Assembly: GCA_947455865.1 (NCBI GenBank)
Contig: CANGQZ010000003.1
Coordinates: 1 to 46,697 of the forward strand
Length of the DNA: 46,697 nucleotides
Reading direction: 5' to 3'
From: Sphingomonadaceae bacterium
GTDB taxonomy: Bacteria; Pseudomonadota; Alphaproteobacteria; Sphingomonadales; Sphingomonadaceae
A program made the translations under genes and the position numbers. Of the stretch, positions 8,393-17,089 are shown in pieces (positions within the stretch are counted from its first letter, which is position 1; every line of letters starts with the position of its first letter). The notes below the pieces were generated by a model. It was given only the letters and a program-made list of their open reading frames with translations, was not told the origin of the DNA and did no database searches.

Positions 8393-8490
8393 AATTAGGG
8401 AATCGTTAGGAATCCGGGGGGAAGCCACCTCGAACCCGACGCCGGACCAATTGTTTCGAAACTGTTGCGCTCGAATCCTGTGCATTCTGC

Positions 8491-9207
8491 CTAATTTTTG
8501 GGCAGAGAAATCCGGGCAAACACCGGCAAATGGTCCGAAGCCTGCGCCGCCAGCGCGCTGTGATGGACCGCGCATGCGTCGCACTGCCACCCGCGCGACA
8601 GCACGATCCGGTCAAGCGTCGCCACTGGCCGGCGGCTGGGAAAGCTCCGTCCGGGGTTCATCAGTTGCCAGTGCTCGGCGTGAAATTCCTGCAAGGCCCC
8701 GCCCCGGCGCGACCACTCGTTGAAATCGCCCATCAGCACCGTCGGCACTTCCGGCCTCCCCGATTCTGGCCCGTCCAATTGCGCCAGCACGCTGCGCACC
8801 TGCTGCCGCCGCCGCAGGCCGGACAAATCCAGGTGCATCCCCACGATCCGCACCACCTGCCCGGCAATGATCAGATCGGCCCGCACCGCCCCGCGCGGCT
8901 CCAGCGCCGGCAGCGGCACCGGCGCCGCGGCCGCAATACCGATCCCGCGCCGCACCAGCAGCGCATTGCCATGCCAGCCCAGGCTGGCCGGCCGTATCCC
9001 GAAATGGACTGCCTGCCATGGGCTGTGCTCGTCGAGGAGCGTGCGCGGCAGCACGCTCGCCCGCTCTCCAAAGCGGCGGTCCGCTTCCTGCAGCGCGATC
9101 ACGTCGGCGTCGATTTCGCGCAGCACCGCGACGATCCGCTCGGGATCGCGCCGCCGGTCGAGCCCCACGGCCTTGTGAATGTTATAACTGGCGACCTTAA
9201 GTTGCAT
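8491..9207 (-). CDS. Endonuclease/exonuclease/phosphatase (EEP) family protein
   Basis: A 238-residue metal-dependent phosphodiesterase-fold protein related to exonuclease III, APE1 and inositol phosphatases. Motifs in order: VASYNIHKAVG at the N-terminus, ADVIALQEADRRFG (catalytic Glu near residue 41), MHLDLSGLRRRQQ, MGDFNEWSRRGG (Asp/Asn pair) and the C-terminal SDHLPVFARI (Asp-His). It could act on DNA, RNA or phospholipid headgroups; the family name does not decide. ATG 9207 fits the family start MxLKVASYNIH. An earlier in-frame start at 9234 would abut the repeat element at 9235-9264, which makes 9207 more likely. It follows prfC by 64 bp and probably has its own control there. Confidence 0.85.
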   Translation of the reverse strand: MQLKVASYNIHKAVGLDRRRDPERIVAVLREIDADVIALQEADRRFGERASVLPRTLLDEHSPWQAVHFGIRPASLGWHGNALLVRRGIGIAAAAPVPLPALEPRGAVRADLIIAGQVVRIVGMHLDLSGLRRRQQVRSVLAQLDGPESGRPEVPTVLMGDFNEWSRRGGALQEFHAEHWQLMNPGRSFPSRRPVATLDRIVLSRGWQCDACAVHHSALAAQASDHLPVFARISLPKN

Positions 9208-9234
9208 CGGTCCGGTTCTGACGCCATGCGGCAT

Positions 9235-9264
9235 CGTTGCAATCGCGTTGTAACCCCGTTGCAA
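9235..9264 (-). promoter_or_regulatory. Triple 11-bp repeat element (site A)
   Basis: On the plus strand CGTTGCAA (9235-9242), CGTTGTAA (9246-9253) and CGTTGCAA (9257-9264) recur at exactly 11-bp steps, about one DNA turn. On the minus strand, in the EEP gene's direction, this reads as three TTRCAACG units. The whole element lies in the 64-bp gap between prfC and the EEP gene, 28 bp from the chosen ATG. A near-identical copy is at 29482-29511. The spacing suggests an operator bound by a multimeric regulator on one helix face. Part of it could also fold as an RNA hairpin (CCCGTT 9255-9260 with AACGGG 9265-9270) ending prfC transcription. Confidence 0.55.
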
Positions 9265-9271
9265 AACGGGC

Positions 9272-10798
9272 TTAGCGTTCCTTTGTTGCGCTGAACGTCA
9301 GTTCGGGATTTCTTTCTTGCTGATAGCCAACATCCCATGCCGAGCGCGCCATGAACACCGGATCGCCATCACGGTCGCGCGCCAGGTTCGATTTGTTGAA
9401 ATCGACGAACCCGCGCAGCGCCGGCTCGGCTCCTTTGACCCACCGCGCCGTGTCGAACGGCGAGGGTTCGAGCACCGCCTCGACCTTGTATTCGGCCTCG
9501 AGCCGGCTGATCAGCACGTCGAGCTGGAGCTGGCCGACGACGCCGACAATCCACTGTGCGCCGATCTCGGGATAGAACACCTGAATCACGCCTTCCTCGG
9601 ACAAATCGTCGAGCGCCTTGCGTAACTGCTTGGTTTTGGTGGGATCTTTCAGCACAACCCGGCGCAGGATTTCCGGCGCGAAGTTGGGCAGCCCGGTAAA
9701 GCGCACGTCGTTGCGCTCGGACAGGGTATCGCCAACCCGCAGCGTGCCGTGGTTGGGAATGCCGATAATGTCGCCGGCTTCCGCGCTGTCGGCAATCTCG
9801 CGGTCCTGCGCGAAGAACAGGATCGGCGAGTGCACCGCGATCGGCTTGCCCAGCCCCGAAGGCGTCAGCTTCATTCCCCGCTTGAATGTCCCCGACACCA
9901 TCCGCATGAATGCGATCCGGTCGCGGTGCTGCGGGTCCATGTTGGCCTGCACCTTGAAAATGAACCCGGTCACATCCGCCCGCTCGGGGCTGATCTCGCC
10001 CTGATCGGACGATTGCGGACGCGGCGGCGGGGCAAATTTGGCAATTGCATCAATCAGTTCGGCCACGCCGAAGTTCTTTAGTGCCGATCCGAAATAGACC
10101 GGGGTCAGGTCACCATGGCGATAGGCGGCCAGATCGAACTCGGGGTACCCGCCTTGCGCCAGCTCGACCTCGTCGGCGATTTCGGCCGGCAATTCTAGTG
10201 TCTCGCGCTTGCCGAGGAATTCGCGGCTGTCCCCCTCGGGCCGCGCGGTCAGCCCGGTGGCAAAGTCGAGCACGCCCTGAAACTGCCCGCCTAGCCCCAC
10301 CGGCCAGCTCATCGGCACCACATCGAGTGCCAGCGCATCGGCCACTTCATCCAGCGTCTCGAAGGGGCTGCGCCCCTCACGGTCGACCTTGTTGACGAAG
10401 GTAATGATCGGCACCGAACGCAGCCGACACACCTCGAACAGCTTGCGTGTCTGCGGCTCGATGCCCTTGGCGGCATCGATCACCATGATCGCCGAATCGA
10501 CTGCAGTCAGCGTCCGGTAAGTGTCTTCGGAAAAGTCTTCGTGGCCCGGGGTATCGAGCAAATTGAACGTGATACCCTCTTTCTGGAAGGTCATCACCGA
10601 ACTGGTTACGGAAATCCCGCGCTGCTGCTCGATCTTCATCCAGTCCGACCGCGCGCGCCGCGCCTGCCCGCGCGCCTTGACCTCGCCGGCCAGATGGATC
10701 GCCCCACCCTGCAGCAGCAGCTTCTCGGTCAGCGTGGTCTTGCCGGCGTCGGGGTGGGAGATGATCGCGAAAGTGCGGCGACTGGAACTCTTGGTCAT
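9272..10798 (-). CDS. prfC: Peptide chain release factor 3
   Basis: A 508-residue translational GTPase that recycles release factors RF1/RF2 from the ribosome. The G-domain motifs are G1 SHPDAGKTT (near residue 14), the switch I region QQRGISVTSS, G3 DTPGHEDF and G4 NKVDRE. Later blocks such as QFYPxxG-like VIQVFYPEIGAQWIVGVVGQLQLDVL are typical of RF3 and separate it from EF-G. Length fits RF3 (about 520-530 in E. coli). ATG 10798 has AGGTG upstream; a GTG four codons earlier, directly behind the epimerase stop, is an alternative. The tight packing suggests co-transcription with the epimerase. Confidence 0.94.
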   Translation of the reverse strand: MTKSSSRRTFAIISHPDAGKTTLTEKLLLQGGAIHLAGEVKARGQARRARSDWMKIEQQRGISVTSSVMTFQKEGITFNLLDTPGHEDFSEDTYRTLTAVDSAIMVIDAAKGIEPQTRKLFEVCRLRSVPIITFVNKVDREGRSPFETLDEVADALALDVVPMSWPVGLGGQFQGVLDFATGLTARPEGDSREFLGKRETLELPAEIADEVELAQGGYPEFDLAAYRHGDLTPVYFGSALKNFGVAELIDAIAKFAPPPRPQSSDQGEISPERADVTGFIFKVQANMDPQHRDRIAFMRMVSGTFKRGMKLTPSGLGKPIAVHSPILFFAQDREIADSAEAGDIIGIPNHGTLRVGDTLSERNDVRFTGLPNFAPEILRRVVLKDPTKTKQLRKALDDLSEEGVIQVFYPEIGAQWIVGVVGQLQLDVLISRLEAEYKVEAVLEPSPFDTARWVKGAEPALRGFVDFNKSNLARDRDGDPVFMARSAWDVGYQQERNPELTFSATKER

Positions 10799-10810
10799 AG
10801 CGCCGCGCAC

Positions 10811-11692
10811 CTAGCCGGGCTCGTCGCGAACGTCAATTCTGAAGCTGCGCGAAGCGCCTTCCGCGAGTTCGACCACGCCCGGCTTGGTCCGGAAATCGCC
10901 GTCCCAGTCGGCCGGATCGGCAACCCCCTGCCACGGCTCGAGGCACAGGAACGGCGCGCCCGGCTTCTGCCAAATGCCCAGCATCGGGGTATCGGGGAAA
11001 CCCATTTCGATCCGGCTTCCATCCTCGGTGCCAAAGGTCAGCGAGCGGCTGTTGAGCCGGTCCCAGATCATCGCATCGGCCGCAAACTGCGCCGCATCAG
11101 GCTTGAGTTCACGGCCGCGCACCGGGCTCTGGAACGCCTCCGCCAGCAGCAGGCCCGTTTCGGGATCGAGCCGGCGGATCGGCCCAAGCTCGTCTTCGGC
11201 AAAGCGCACCCGGTGCGCACCCTTGCCTGCCTCACCCGGGAGCGGCCACGCGAACGCCGGGTGAAAGCCCAGGCTGAACCACAGCGGTGCCTCGCCCGGA
11301 TTGGTCATGGTGACGGTCTGGCGCAAGCAGTCGCCCTCGGCCCGAAACTCCACTTCGAGCACAAAGGCGAACGGATAGGCCGCCAGTGTTTCGGCGTTCT
11401 GGGTCAACTGGAATCGCGCTACAGCCGGTTCCTGCGCGGTCAGCACAAACCGGCTGCGCCGCGCAAACCCGTGGCGCGGCAGCTGGTACACCCGCTGACC
11501 GATGCGGTAGCAGCCATGGCGCAGCGCGCCGACTATCGGAAACAGCAGCGGCGCATGTCCCGCCCAGAACGCCGGATCGGCGCCAGTCATGTATTCGCGC
11601 CGCGCCGGATCGGTGAGTGACCACAGCTCGGCACCAAGCGGATTGATCGCGGCGGCGATCCGGTCGGAGGCGACGGCTACGAGTTCGGTCAC
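10811..11692 (-). CDS. Aldose 1-epimerase family protein (LacX-like)
   Basis: A 293-residue protein of the galactose mutarotase fold, which interconverts alpha and beta sugar anomers. Visible markers are the N-terminal AAINPLGAELWSL, HAPLLFPIVGAL, the catalytic-type histidine segment LPRHGFARR near residue 70, FSLGFHPAFAWP with a second His, and FLCLEPWQGVADP with the Glu expected to act as base. These match the LacX/YeaD-like branch rather than GalM proper. The GTG at 11690-11692 is chosen because GGAGG lies just upstream; the frame extends to a TTG at 11713 without such a site. The substrate is unknown. The upstream side is an unusually AT-rich gap. Confidence 0.85.
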   Translation of the reverse strand: MTELVAVASDRIAAAINPLGAELWSLTDPARREYMTGADPAFWAGHAPLLFPIVGALRHGCYRIGQRVYQLPRHGFARRSRFVLTAQEPAVARFQLTQNAETLAAYPFAFVLEVEFRAEGDCLRQTVTMTNPGEAPLWFSLGFHPAFAWPLPGEAGKGAHRVRFAEDELGPIRRLDPETGLLLAEAFQSPVRGRELKPDAAQFAADAMIWDRLNSRSLTFGTEDGSRIEMGFPDTPMLGIWQKPGAPFLCLEPWQGVADPADWDGDFRTKPGVVELAEGASRSFRIDVRDEPG

Positions 11693-11924
11693 ATCGCCTC
11701 CAGGTAGTTGCAATTAACCTATCTCAACCGAAAATTGGACGCAGAATAAGCCAGTAAATTAGCAAAATCTCACACATAAACAAATTGACGGGTACCGCGA
11801 TTATTTAATTCCACCAAGTATAGTTATAACCGTCGAAAAACGTTATGTATATGAATGTTGCTATGGCCGCGAGTGGCCATCCTGCAATAATTCATCGCAT
11901 GGACATATCGTCCTTTTCGATTCG
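11693..11924. other. AT-rich intergenic gap, pheT / epimerase
   Basis: This 232-bp gap is much richer in A and T than its surroundings, with stretches such as TAAATTAGCAAAATC and GATTATTTAATTCC. It holds the upstream region of the epimerase-prfC run and the 3' end of pheT. An inverted repeat ATGGCC (11863-11868) / GGCCAT (11875-11880) with a 6-nt loop lies about 45 bp behind pheT but has no U-run. No ORF or RNA gene was recognised. Confidence 0.5.
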
Positions 11925-14318
11925 TCAGCCGCGCAACTGCGCGCCGAGTTTGGCGGCGGCTGCAGTCACCTTGTCGGCGATGGCCTTGATCTCGGCTTCG
12001 GCATAGCTCTTCTCGGCCGGCTGCAGCGTGATTTCCACCGCCAGCGACTTGTGCCCTTCGGGCACACCGCTGCCGCGGAAATCATCGAACACCCGTACGA
12101 CTACGATGTTGGCCTTGTCCGCGCCCCGGATCGCGCGAACCAGATCGCCGGCCGGGACCGTCGCGGTAACAAGGAAAGCGAAGTCGCGCTTCACCGCCTG
12201 CAGCGCTGGCGGGGCATAGGCCGCACGGGCGAAGGCGCTCGCCCCGCGCTTGCCCGGAATGGCATCGAGGAACAGTTCGACTGCCGCCACTGGGCCAGCC
12301 AGATCGAAGGCCTGGGTGGTCGCCGGATGGAGCATCCCGAACCGGGCCAGCACAGTCTTGGGCCCCAGTCGCAAAGTCGCGGACTGGCCGGGATGGAATT
12401 GCGGCCCCGCTTCGCCCATCACTTGCAGGCTCTCGACCGGCGCGCCGGCTTCAGCCAGGAGCGCCAGCGCTTCGGCCTTGGCGTCAAACGCATCAAACGC
12501 CTGCGCCTTGCCGACCGCCCAACCGCGCGGTGCTTTCTCACCGGCCAGCACCACGGCCAAAGTCAATTGCTCGTCGCTGGCGCCGCCTTCGCCGCGCAAA
12601 TAGCGGCGGCCGATCTCGAATAGCCGCAGGCTGGCCGCGCCGCGATCGAGATTGCGCCGCACAGCACTGAGCAGCCCCGGCAACAGCGAGGGCCGCATCG
12701 CCTTCATGTCCTCGCTGATCGGGTTGTCCAGCACCCACAGCCCGCCGTTACCGCTGGCGAACAGGTCCGCCTCGGCGGTGGGCAGGAACGACCATGTCAC
12801 CGCCTCGTTGAGCCCGCGCGCTGCGGCGGCGCGGCGCAGGCGTCGCTCGCGCTGCTGCGACGGGGTCGCGGTCGGCCGGGCCACGCCATCGGCGCGCGGC
12901 AGCGGGACCGAAGCGATATTGTCGAGACCCCAGATGCGCACCACTTCCTCGACGATGTCGGCCGCACCGGCGATGTCGGGGCGCCACCCGGGCGCGGTGA
13001 CGGTCCAGTCTTCGGCCACGGTGAAGCCGAGCGATTCGAGCACCCGCCGCTGTTCGGCCGGCGGAATCGCCACCCCGCCCAGCGTCTCGGCCAGCTGCGG
13101 ATCGTAATCGACCCGCACGGTTTCGCGCGGGGTCTGGCCGGCGCGGATCACGTCCGAGGCTTCGCCGCCGCAGGTCTCGAGGATCAGCCGGGTCAGCATT
13201 TCCAGCCCGGTATCGAGGAACAGCGGATCGACCCCGCGCTCGAACCGGCTGCGTGCATCTGAAGTGAGATTGAGCTTGCGCCCGGTTGCAGCGATCCGTT
13301 CGGGATTGAAGTAGGCGATCTCGAGCAGGACATCGCGGGTATCGTCCGAACAGCCCGAATGCTCGCCGCCCATGATCCCGGCGATATCGTGCACGCCGGC
13401 CTCGTCGGCGATAACAGTCATCTCGCGATCAAGAACGTATTCCTTGCCGTTGAGCGCGGTCACGGTCTCGCTGTCCTGCGCGCGCCGGGCCACCACCGCG
13501 CCGCTCAGCTTCGCCAGATCATAGGCGTGTGCCGGACGGCCGAAGCCAAGCATCAGATAATTGGTGAGATCGACCAGTGCCGAGATCGATCGTTGCCCCG
13601 CGCTCTTGAGGCGGTCCTGTAGCCATTGCGGCGAGGGGCCGTTCGTCACGCTCCGGATCACCCGGCCATAAAACGCAGGGCAGCCGGCCGGATCGTCGGT
13701 GCGGATTTCTGTCGGGCAGGGGAACGCCCCATCGACCGCCAGCACCGAAATCGGCTTCAGCGCGCCGATCCCGGCCGCTGCCAGATCGCGTGCGATCCCG
13801 TAGACCCCCATGCAATCGGGCCGGTTGGGCGTGATCGCCACGTCGAAAACCGGATCGGCACCGTGGTACTGCGCAAATGGAGCACCGACCGGCGCGTCGG
13901 CCGGCAGTTCGATTATGCCGTCGTGATCGTCGCCCAGTTCCAGCTCGCGGGTGGAGCACATCATCCCGTTCGATTCGACCCCGCGCACCGCCGCGACCTT
14001 GAGGGTCATGCCGTTGGCCGGAACCACCGCGCCGGGCAGCCCGAGCACGCCGACCAGACCCGCGCGCGCATTGGGCGCACCGCACACCACCTGCAGCGGC
14101 GCACCCTCACCGGTATCGACCGTCAGCACTTGCAGCTTGTCGGCATTGGGATGTTGCTCGGCTGTGAGCACTTTGGCGACGCGGAAACCCGCCAGTTTGG
14201 CGGCAGGATCCTCGATCCCCTCGACTTCGAGCCCGATGGCGTTGAGTGCGGCCGAAATCTCTTCGACCGTCGCTTGGGTGTCCAGGTAATCCCGGAGCCA
14301 GGTGAGCGAAAACTTCAT
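11925..14318 (-). CDS. pheT: Phenylalanyl-tRNA synthetase beta subunit
   Basis: A 797-residue subunit of the alpha2-beta2 enzyme that charges tRNA-Phe. Domains in order: N-terminal MKFSLTWLRDYLDT and an EMAP/OB tRNA-binding domain (about 40-150, with VVCGAPNARAGL), the B3/B4 editing region (about 205-375, with FGRPAHAYDLAKL), B5 (about 400-475), the inactive synthetase-like core, and the C-terminal ferredoxin-fold anticodon-binding domain (about 700-795, from KRDFAFLVTATVPAGDLVRAI). Length fits bacterial PheT. The ATG at 14316-14318 follows GAGGGGGAG; upstream codons of the open frame are non-coding. pheS ends 13 bp upstream, so pheST is one operon. Confidence 0.97.
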   Translation of the reverse strand: MKFSLTWLRDYLDTQATVEEISAALNAIGLEVEGIEDPAAKLAGFRVAKVLTAEQHPNADKLQVLTVDTGEGAPLQVVCGAPNARAGLVGVLGLPGAVVPANGMTLKVAAVRGVESNGMMCSTRELELGDDHDGIIELPADAPVGAPFAQYHGADPVFDVAITPNRPDCMGVYGIARDLAAAGIGALKPISVLAVDGAFPCPTEIRTDDPAGCPAFYGRVIRSVTNGPSPQWLQDRLKSAGQRSISALVDLTNYLMLGFGRPAHAYDLAKLSGAVVARRAQDSETVTALNGKEYVLDREMTVIADEAGVHDIAGIMGGEHSGCSDDTRDVLLEIAYFNPERIAATGRKLNLTSDARSRFERGVDPLFLDTGLEMLTRLILETCGGEASDVIRAGQTPRETVRVDYDPQLAETLGGVAIPPAEQRRVLESLGFTVAEDWTVTAPGWRPDIAGAADIVEEVVRIWGLDNIASVPLPRADGVARPTATPSQQRERRLRRAAAARGLNEAVTWSFLPTAEADLFASGNGGLWVLDNPISEDMKAMRPSLLPGLLSAVRRNLDRGAASLRLFEIGRRYLRGEGGASDEQLTLAVVLAGEKAPRGWAVGKAQAFDAFDAKAEALALLAEAGAPVESLQVMGEAGPQFHPGQSATLRLGPKTVLARFGMLHPATTQAFDLAGPVAAVELFLDAIPGKRGASAFARAAYAPPALQAVKRDFAFLVTATVPAGDLVRAIRGADKANIVVVRVFDDFRGSGVPEGHKSLAVEITLQPAEKSYAEAEIKAIADKVTAAAAKLGAQLRG

Positions 14319-14331
14319 GGCACGCTCCCCC

Positions 14332-15441
14332 TCAGGCCGGTGTGCCAACGCCGCCGGACAGGGTCGGCACGTCGAGCGCGGAGAAACCGTAATGCGCCAG
14401 CCAGCGCTGATCGCCATCGAAGAAGGCCCGCAAATCGTCCATCCCGTATTTGAGCATTGCGAGGCGATCGACCCCGATGCCGAAGGCGAAGCCCTGCCAT
14501 TCGTCGGGATCGAGCCCGCCGAATTCGATCACCTTGCGATTGACCATCCCCGAGCCGAGCAGTTCCATCCAGCCGTGCCCCGGCGCATCGCCGCTGCCGC
14601 CCAGCACGCGGCGACCGTTCACCAACGCGAAGCCAACGTCGACCTCGACCGAGGGCTCGGTGAAGGGGAAATAGCTCGGGCGCAGCCGCAGAACGATATC
14701 CTCGCGCTCGAAGAACGCCTTGAGGAAGGTTTCCAGCGTCCACTTGAGGTGACCGAGATGGATGCCCTTGTCGATCACCAGCCCTTCGACCTGATGGAAC
14801 ATCGGGGTGTGGGTGGCGTCGCTGTCCGAGCGGTAAACTCGCCCCGGCGCAATGATCCGCAAGGGCGCGCCGTTGGCGAGCATTGTACGAATCTGCACCG
14901 GCGAGGTGTGCGTGCGCAGCAGCATCCGGCCTGGCCGGCCATCGCTGGCAGCGGCCTCGTCGGGGAAGTAGAAGGTATCGTGCATCGCCCGCGCCGGGTG
15001 GCTTTCGGGCATGTTGAGCGCAGTGAAATTGTGCCAGTCGTCTTCGATTTCTGGCCCGGTAGCGACCGCGAAGCCCAAATCGGCGAAGATTTCTGCTAGC
15101 TCGTCCATTACCTGGCTGACCGGATGAACCGTACCGCGCGGGGTTTCCGGCGCGGGCAGGGTGAGGTCGATCCGCTCCGCTGCCAGCCGCACTTCAAGCG
15201 CCGCGCTTTCCAACCCGGCCTTGCGCGCGGCAAGGGCAACGGTGACGGCTTCGCGCAGCGCGTGGATTTTCGGCCCCTCGCTCTGGCGCTCCTCCGGGCT
15301 CATCTGCCCAAGCGTCTTGAGCAAGCCCGAGATGGAGCCCTGCTTGCCGAGGAAGGCGATGCGCAATTGCTCGATCGCGTCGAGGTCGGCCGCGGCATCA
15401 ATCCGCGCCAGCGCTTCGGTCCCGGTTGCTGCGTAATCCAC
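14332..15441 (-). CDS. pheS: Phenylalanyl-tRNA synthetase alpha subunit
   Basis: A 369-residue catalytic subunit of phenylalanyl-tRNA synthetase, a class II enzyme. An N-terminal coiled-coil (about 1-90, with the conserved [20 protein letters not shown]) binds tRNA-Phe. Class II motif 2 is seen at [25 protein letters not shown] and motif 3 at [14 protein letters not shown]. The start is a GTG at 15439-15441 (GTGGATTACGC) with only a weak ribosome site; no in-frame ATG precedes the conserved N-terminus. It is followed by pheT after 13 bp and preceded by rplT with a strong hairpin between them. Confidence 0.96.
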   Translation of the reverse strand: MDYAATGTEALARIDAAADLDAIEQLRIAFLGKQGSISGLLKTLGQMSPEERQSEGPKIHALREAVTVALAARKAGLESAALEVRLAAERIDLTLPAPETPRGTVHPVSQVMDELAEIFADLGFAVATGPEIEDDWHNFTALNMPESHPARAMHDTFYFPDEAAASDGRPGRMLLRTHTSPVQIRTMLANGAPLRIIAPGRVYRSDSDATHTPMFHQVEGLVIDKGIHLGHLKWTLETFLKAFFEREDIVLRLRPSYFPFTEPSVEVDVGFALVNGRRVLGGSGDAPGHGWMELLGSGMVNRKVIEFGGLDPDEWQGFAFGIGVDRLAMLKYGMDDLRAFFDGDQRWLAHYGFSALDVPTLSGGVGTPA

Positions 15442-15532
15442 TGTGCTTCGATCCCGCGAAAATGCCTTCGCGGCCGCCCTTAGAGCCTGCGGCTTGCCCC
15501 CGCAACTGGCCCGGCCGGAGGGCTCAAATGCA

Positions 15533-15566
15533 ACGGGGCGCGGGCAGCATCCTGCCCGCGCCCCGT
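15533..15566 (-). terminator. 15-bp perfect hairpin between rplT and pheS
   Basis: ACGGGGCGCGGGCAG (15533-15547) pairs without mismatch with CTGCCCGCGCCCCGT (15552-15566) around the loop CATC. It begins about 20 bp behind the rplT stop. The minus strand then reads TGCATTTGAG, a poor U-run. It may be a partial terminator or an attenuator setting pheST expression relative to the ribosomal proteins; pheST attenuation is known in E. coli by a different leader. Confidence 0.65.
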
Positions 15567-15586
15567 CAATGCGCGCCGGAGCTGGC

Positions 15587-15949
15587 TTACGCCGCCGGCA
15601 GCGCCGCTTTGGCCTGCGCGATGATGGCGGTGAAGATCCCGCCTTCGTTCATCGCCAGATCGGCCAGCGCCTTCCGGTCGAGTTCGATCCCGGCCAGCTT
15701 GGTGCCGTGGATGAACTGCGAATAGGTCAGGCCCTCGGCGCGGACGGCAGCGTTGATGCGCTGGATCCACAGGCCGCGGAAGCTGCGCTTCTTAACCTTG
15801 CGGTCGCGGTAGGCGTACTGGCCGGCTTTTTCGACGGCCTGCCGGGCGACGCGGATCGTGTTCTTGCGCCGGCCGCGGTATCCCTTGGCCTGCTCGAGAA
15901 GACGTTTGTGCTTGGCATGGGTGGTGACACCCCGCTTGATACGGCTCAT
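15587..15949 (-). CDS. rplT: 50S ribosomal protein L20
   Basis: A 120-residue 23S-rRNA-binding protein needed early in large-subunit assembly. The sequence is a clear L20 from [18 protein letters not shown] through the basic N-terminal tail, [14 protein letters not shown] and the C-terminal globular part [15 protein letters not shown]. It lies 14 bp behind rpmI. In other bacteria L20 represses its own operon by binding the leader mRNA; no such leader structure was confirmed here. Confidence 0.98.
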   Translation of the reverse strand: MSRIKRGVTTHAKHKRLLEQAKGYRGRRKNTIRVARQAVEKAGQYAYRDRKVKKRSFRGLWIQRINAAVRAEGLTYSQFIHGTKLAGIELDRKALADLAMNEGGIFTAIIAQAKAALPAA

Positions 15950-15963
15950 GTGCTAGCGCTCCC

Positions 15964-16167
15964 TCAGTTCAGCCCGTAGGGCGCCCACTTTTTGATCACC
16001 TTCGCATCAGCGTCGGAGATCACATCGGTGCCGCGATTCTGGCGGATGTACTTGCCATTGTGGCTGATCAGGCGGTGGCGCTTGCCGGCGACACCGTGCT
16101 TGACCTTGCCGGTGGCCGTGAGCTTGAAGCGCTTTTTGACGCCGCTCTTGGTCTTGAGCTTGGGCAT
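15964..16167 (-). CDS. rpmI: 50S ribosomal protein L35
   Basis: A 67-residue large-subunit protein, with the typical [21 protein letters not shown] start, [16 protein letters not shown] middle and KKWAPYGLN end. AAGGAG stands about 8 nt ahead of the ATG. It is the first gene of rpmI-rplT-pheST. infC, which heads this operon in many bacteria, is not upstream; the neighbour there is an unrelated gamma-glutamylcyclotransferase-like gene. Confidence 0.97.
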   Translation of the reverse strand: MPKLKTKSGVKKRFKLTATGKVKHGVAGKRHRLISHNGKYIRQNRGTDVISDADAKVIKKWAPYGLN

Positions 16168-16299
16168 TTTCGTCTCCTTGGTCGAGACACGTCCGATCGC
16201 CGTGGCAGCCCTTGTTAGCCAGGTCGATCATCGATTCCGTGTCAATGAAGGGCGGGCCGTTAGCGGGGAACGCGGCGCAAGGCAAGGGATACGGCGCGT

Positions 16300-16755
16300 T
16301 CAGGTGCCGCCGGCACCCGTTTCGCGGTATTCTGGCAGACCTTGTTCCGCAAGGAACGCCCGGAAATCGCCGCCGCGGATCGGACGGGCGGCGACAGGCA
16401 GCGGGGCATGATACAGGTAAGCCACTGCCAGCACCTCGCCCGAATCAGTCAGGGCCGGGATTGGCCGGCGTACGTAGTCAGAGCCAGCAAGGTTGGCCGG
16501 GTCGAAGTTCTCGTAGGCGTCGAGCGCGGCCAGATCGGCCGGGGTGAACCCGGCGCTGGCATGGCGAACCATCCCGTGCACCACAGGCCCCGCCGCGTCG
16601 TGGATCAGCGCGGGATACCAGCCGGCCGGGTCGGGCAGGGCATAAAGCCAGCCCCGTGTTGTCGCGGCGGCACCCCGGTCGAGCCAGTTCTGCAACCGCA
16701 ATGCAATGGGATTGCAACCGCCCGGCATCAGGGTTCCATAGAAAAAGAATCGCAT
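16300..16755 (-). CDS. Gamma-glutamylcyclotransferase-like (AIG2-type) protein
   Basis: A 151-residue protein of the AIG2/GGCT fold. The substrate loop FFYGTLMPGG lies at residues 2-12, and the catalytic-type glutamate is in LDAYENFDP. The region LAGSDYVRRPIPAL and the following strand also fit the family, and the length is typical. Known members cleave gamma-glutamyl dipeptides or gamma-glutamylamines to release 5-oxoproline, but many bacterial ones are uncharacterised. ATG 16755 is chosen because MRFFFYGTL is the family start; the frame continues upstream into low-complexity proline/serine codons. It is divergent from the small ABM-type gene. Confidence 0.85.
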   Translation of the reverse strand: MRFFFYGTLMPGGCNPIALRLQNWLDRGAAATTRGWLYALPDPAGWYPALIHDAAGPVVHGMVRHASAGFTPADLAALDAYENFDPANLAGSDYVRRPIPALTDSGEVLAVAYLYHAPLPVAARPIRGGDFRAFLAEQGLPEYRETGAGGT

Positions 16756-16799
16756 GAAGGGCACTTTCGGTGCAACCGGCGGCGAGCGAGGAGATGACG

Positions 16800-17087
16800 A
16801 TGAGCGTTGTGCGAATGTACCTGATGACGGCCGCAGCGGAAGACGGCACGGAACTGGGCGCAGCCCTTGCAGCGCTGGCGGCGGCTGTGGCGGCGGCACC
16901 CGGCTCGCTCGGCACCAAGCTGCTGCGCGATTCGGCCGAGCCGAAGCGCTACCGCCTGCTCGAATTCTGGCCGGACCACGACACCCGCAAGGCCGCCGGT
17001 ACGACGCTGCCCAAGCCGCTGATGGATGCGGTGTTCGGTGCTCTTGCCGGCAAGCCCGAGAGCGAGGACCTGACGACTATCGCCTGA
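16800..17087 (+). CDS. Small ABM-fold (monooxygenase-like) protein
   Basis: A 95-residue cytoplasmic protein. The pattern MSVVRMYLMTAAAEDG, an Ala/Leu-rich helix, GSLGTKLLRDSAEPKRYRLLEFWPDHD and a final helix fits the dimeric ferredoxin-like alpha/beta-barrel fold of antibiotic biosynthesis monooxygenases (ABM/YgiN-like). The function is unknown; such proteins range from quinol oxidation to heme degradation. ATG 16800 has GAGGAG seven nt upstream; earlier in-frame starts at 16770 (GTG) and 16794 are less well placed. It is convergent with the hisN-like gene, with 2 bp between the stops. Confidence 0.65.
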   Translation: MSVVRMYLMTAAAEDGTELGAALAALAAAVAAAPGSLGTKLLRDSAEPKRYRLLEFWPDHDTRKAAGTTLPKPLMDAVFGALAGKPESEDLTTIA

Positions 17088-17089
17088 GT

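Noticed and set aside
11863..11880. ATGGCC/GGCCAT hairpin as terminator of pheT.
   Set aside because: Stem is short and no U-run follows on the minus strand.
16681..16720. TTGCA-type units at 11-bp steps resembling the repeat element.
   Set aside because: They lie inside the gamma-glutamylcyclotransferase-like coding sequence (codons for CNPIALRLQNW) and share only five bases per unit with the element, so coincidence is likely.
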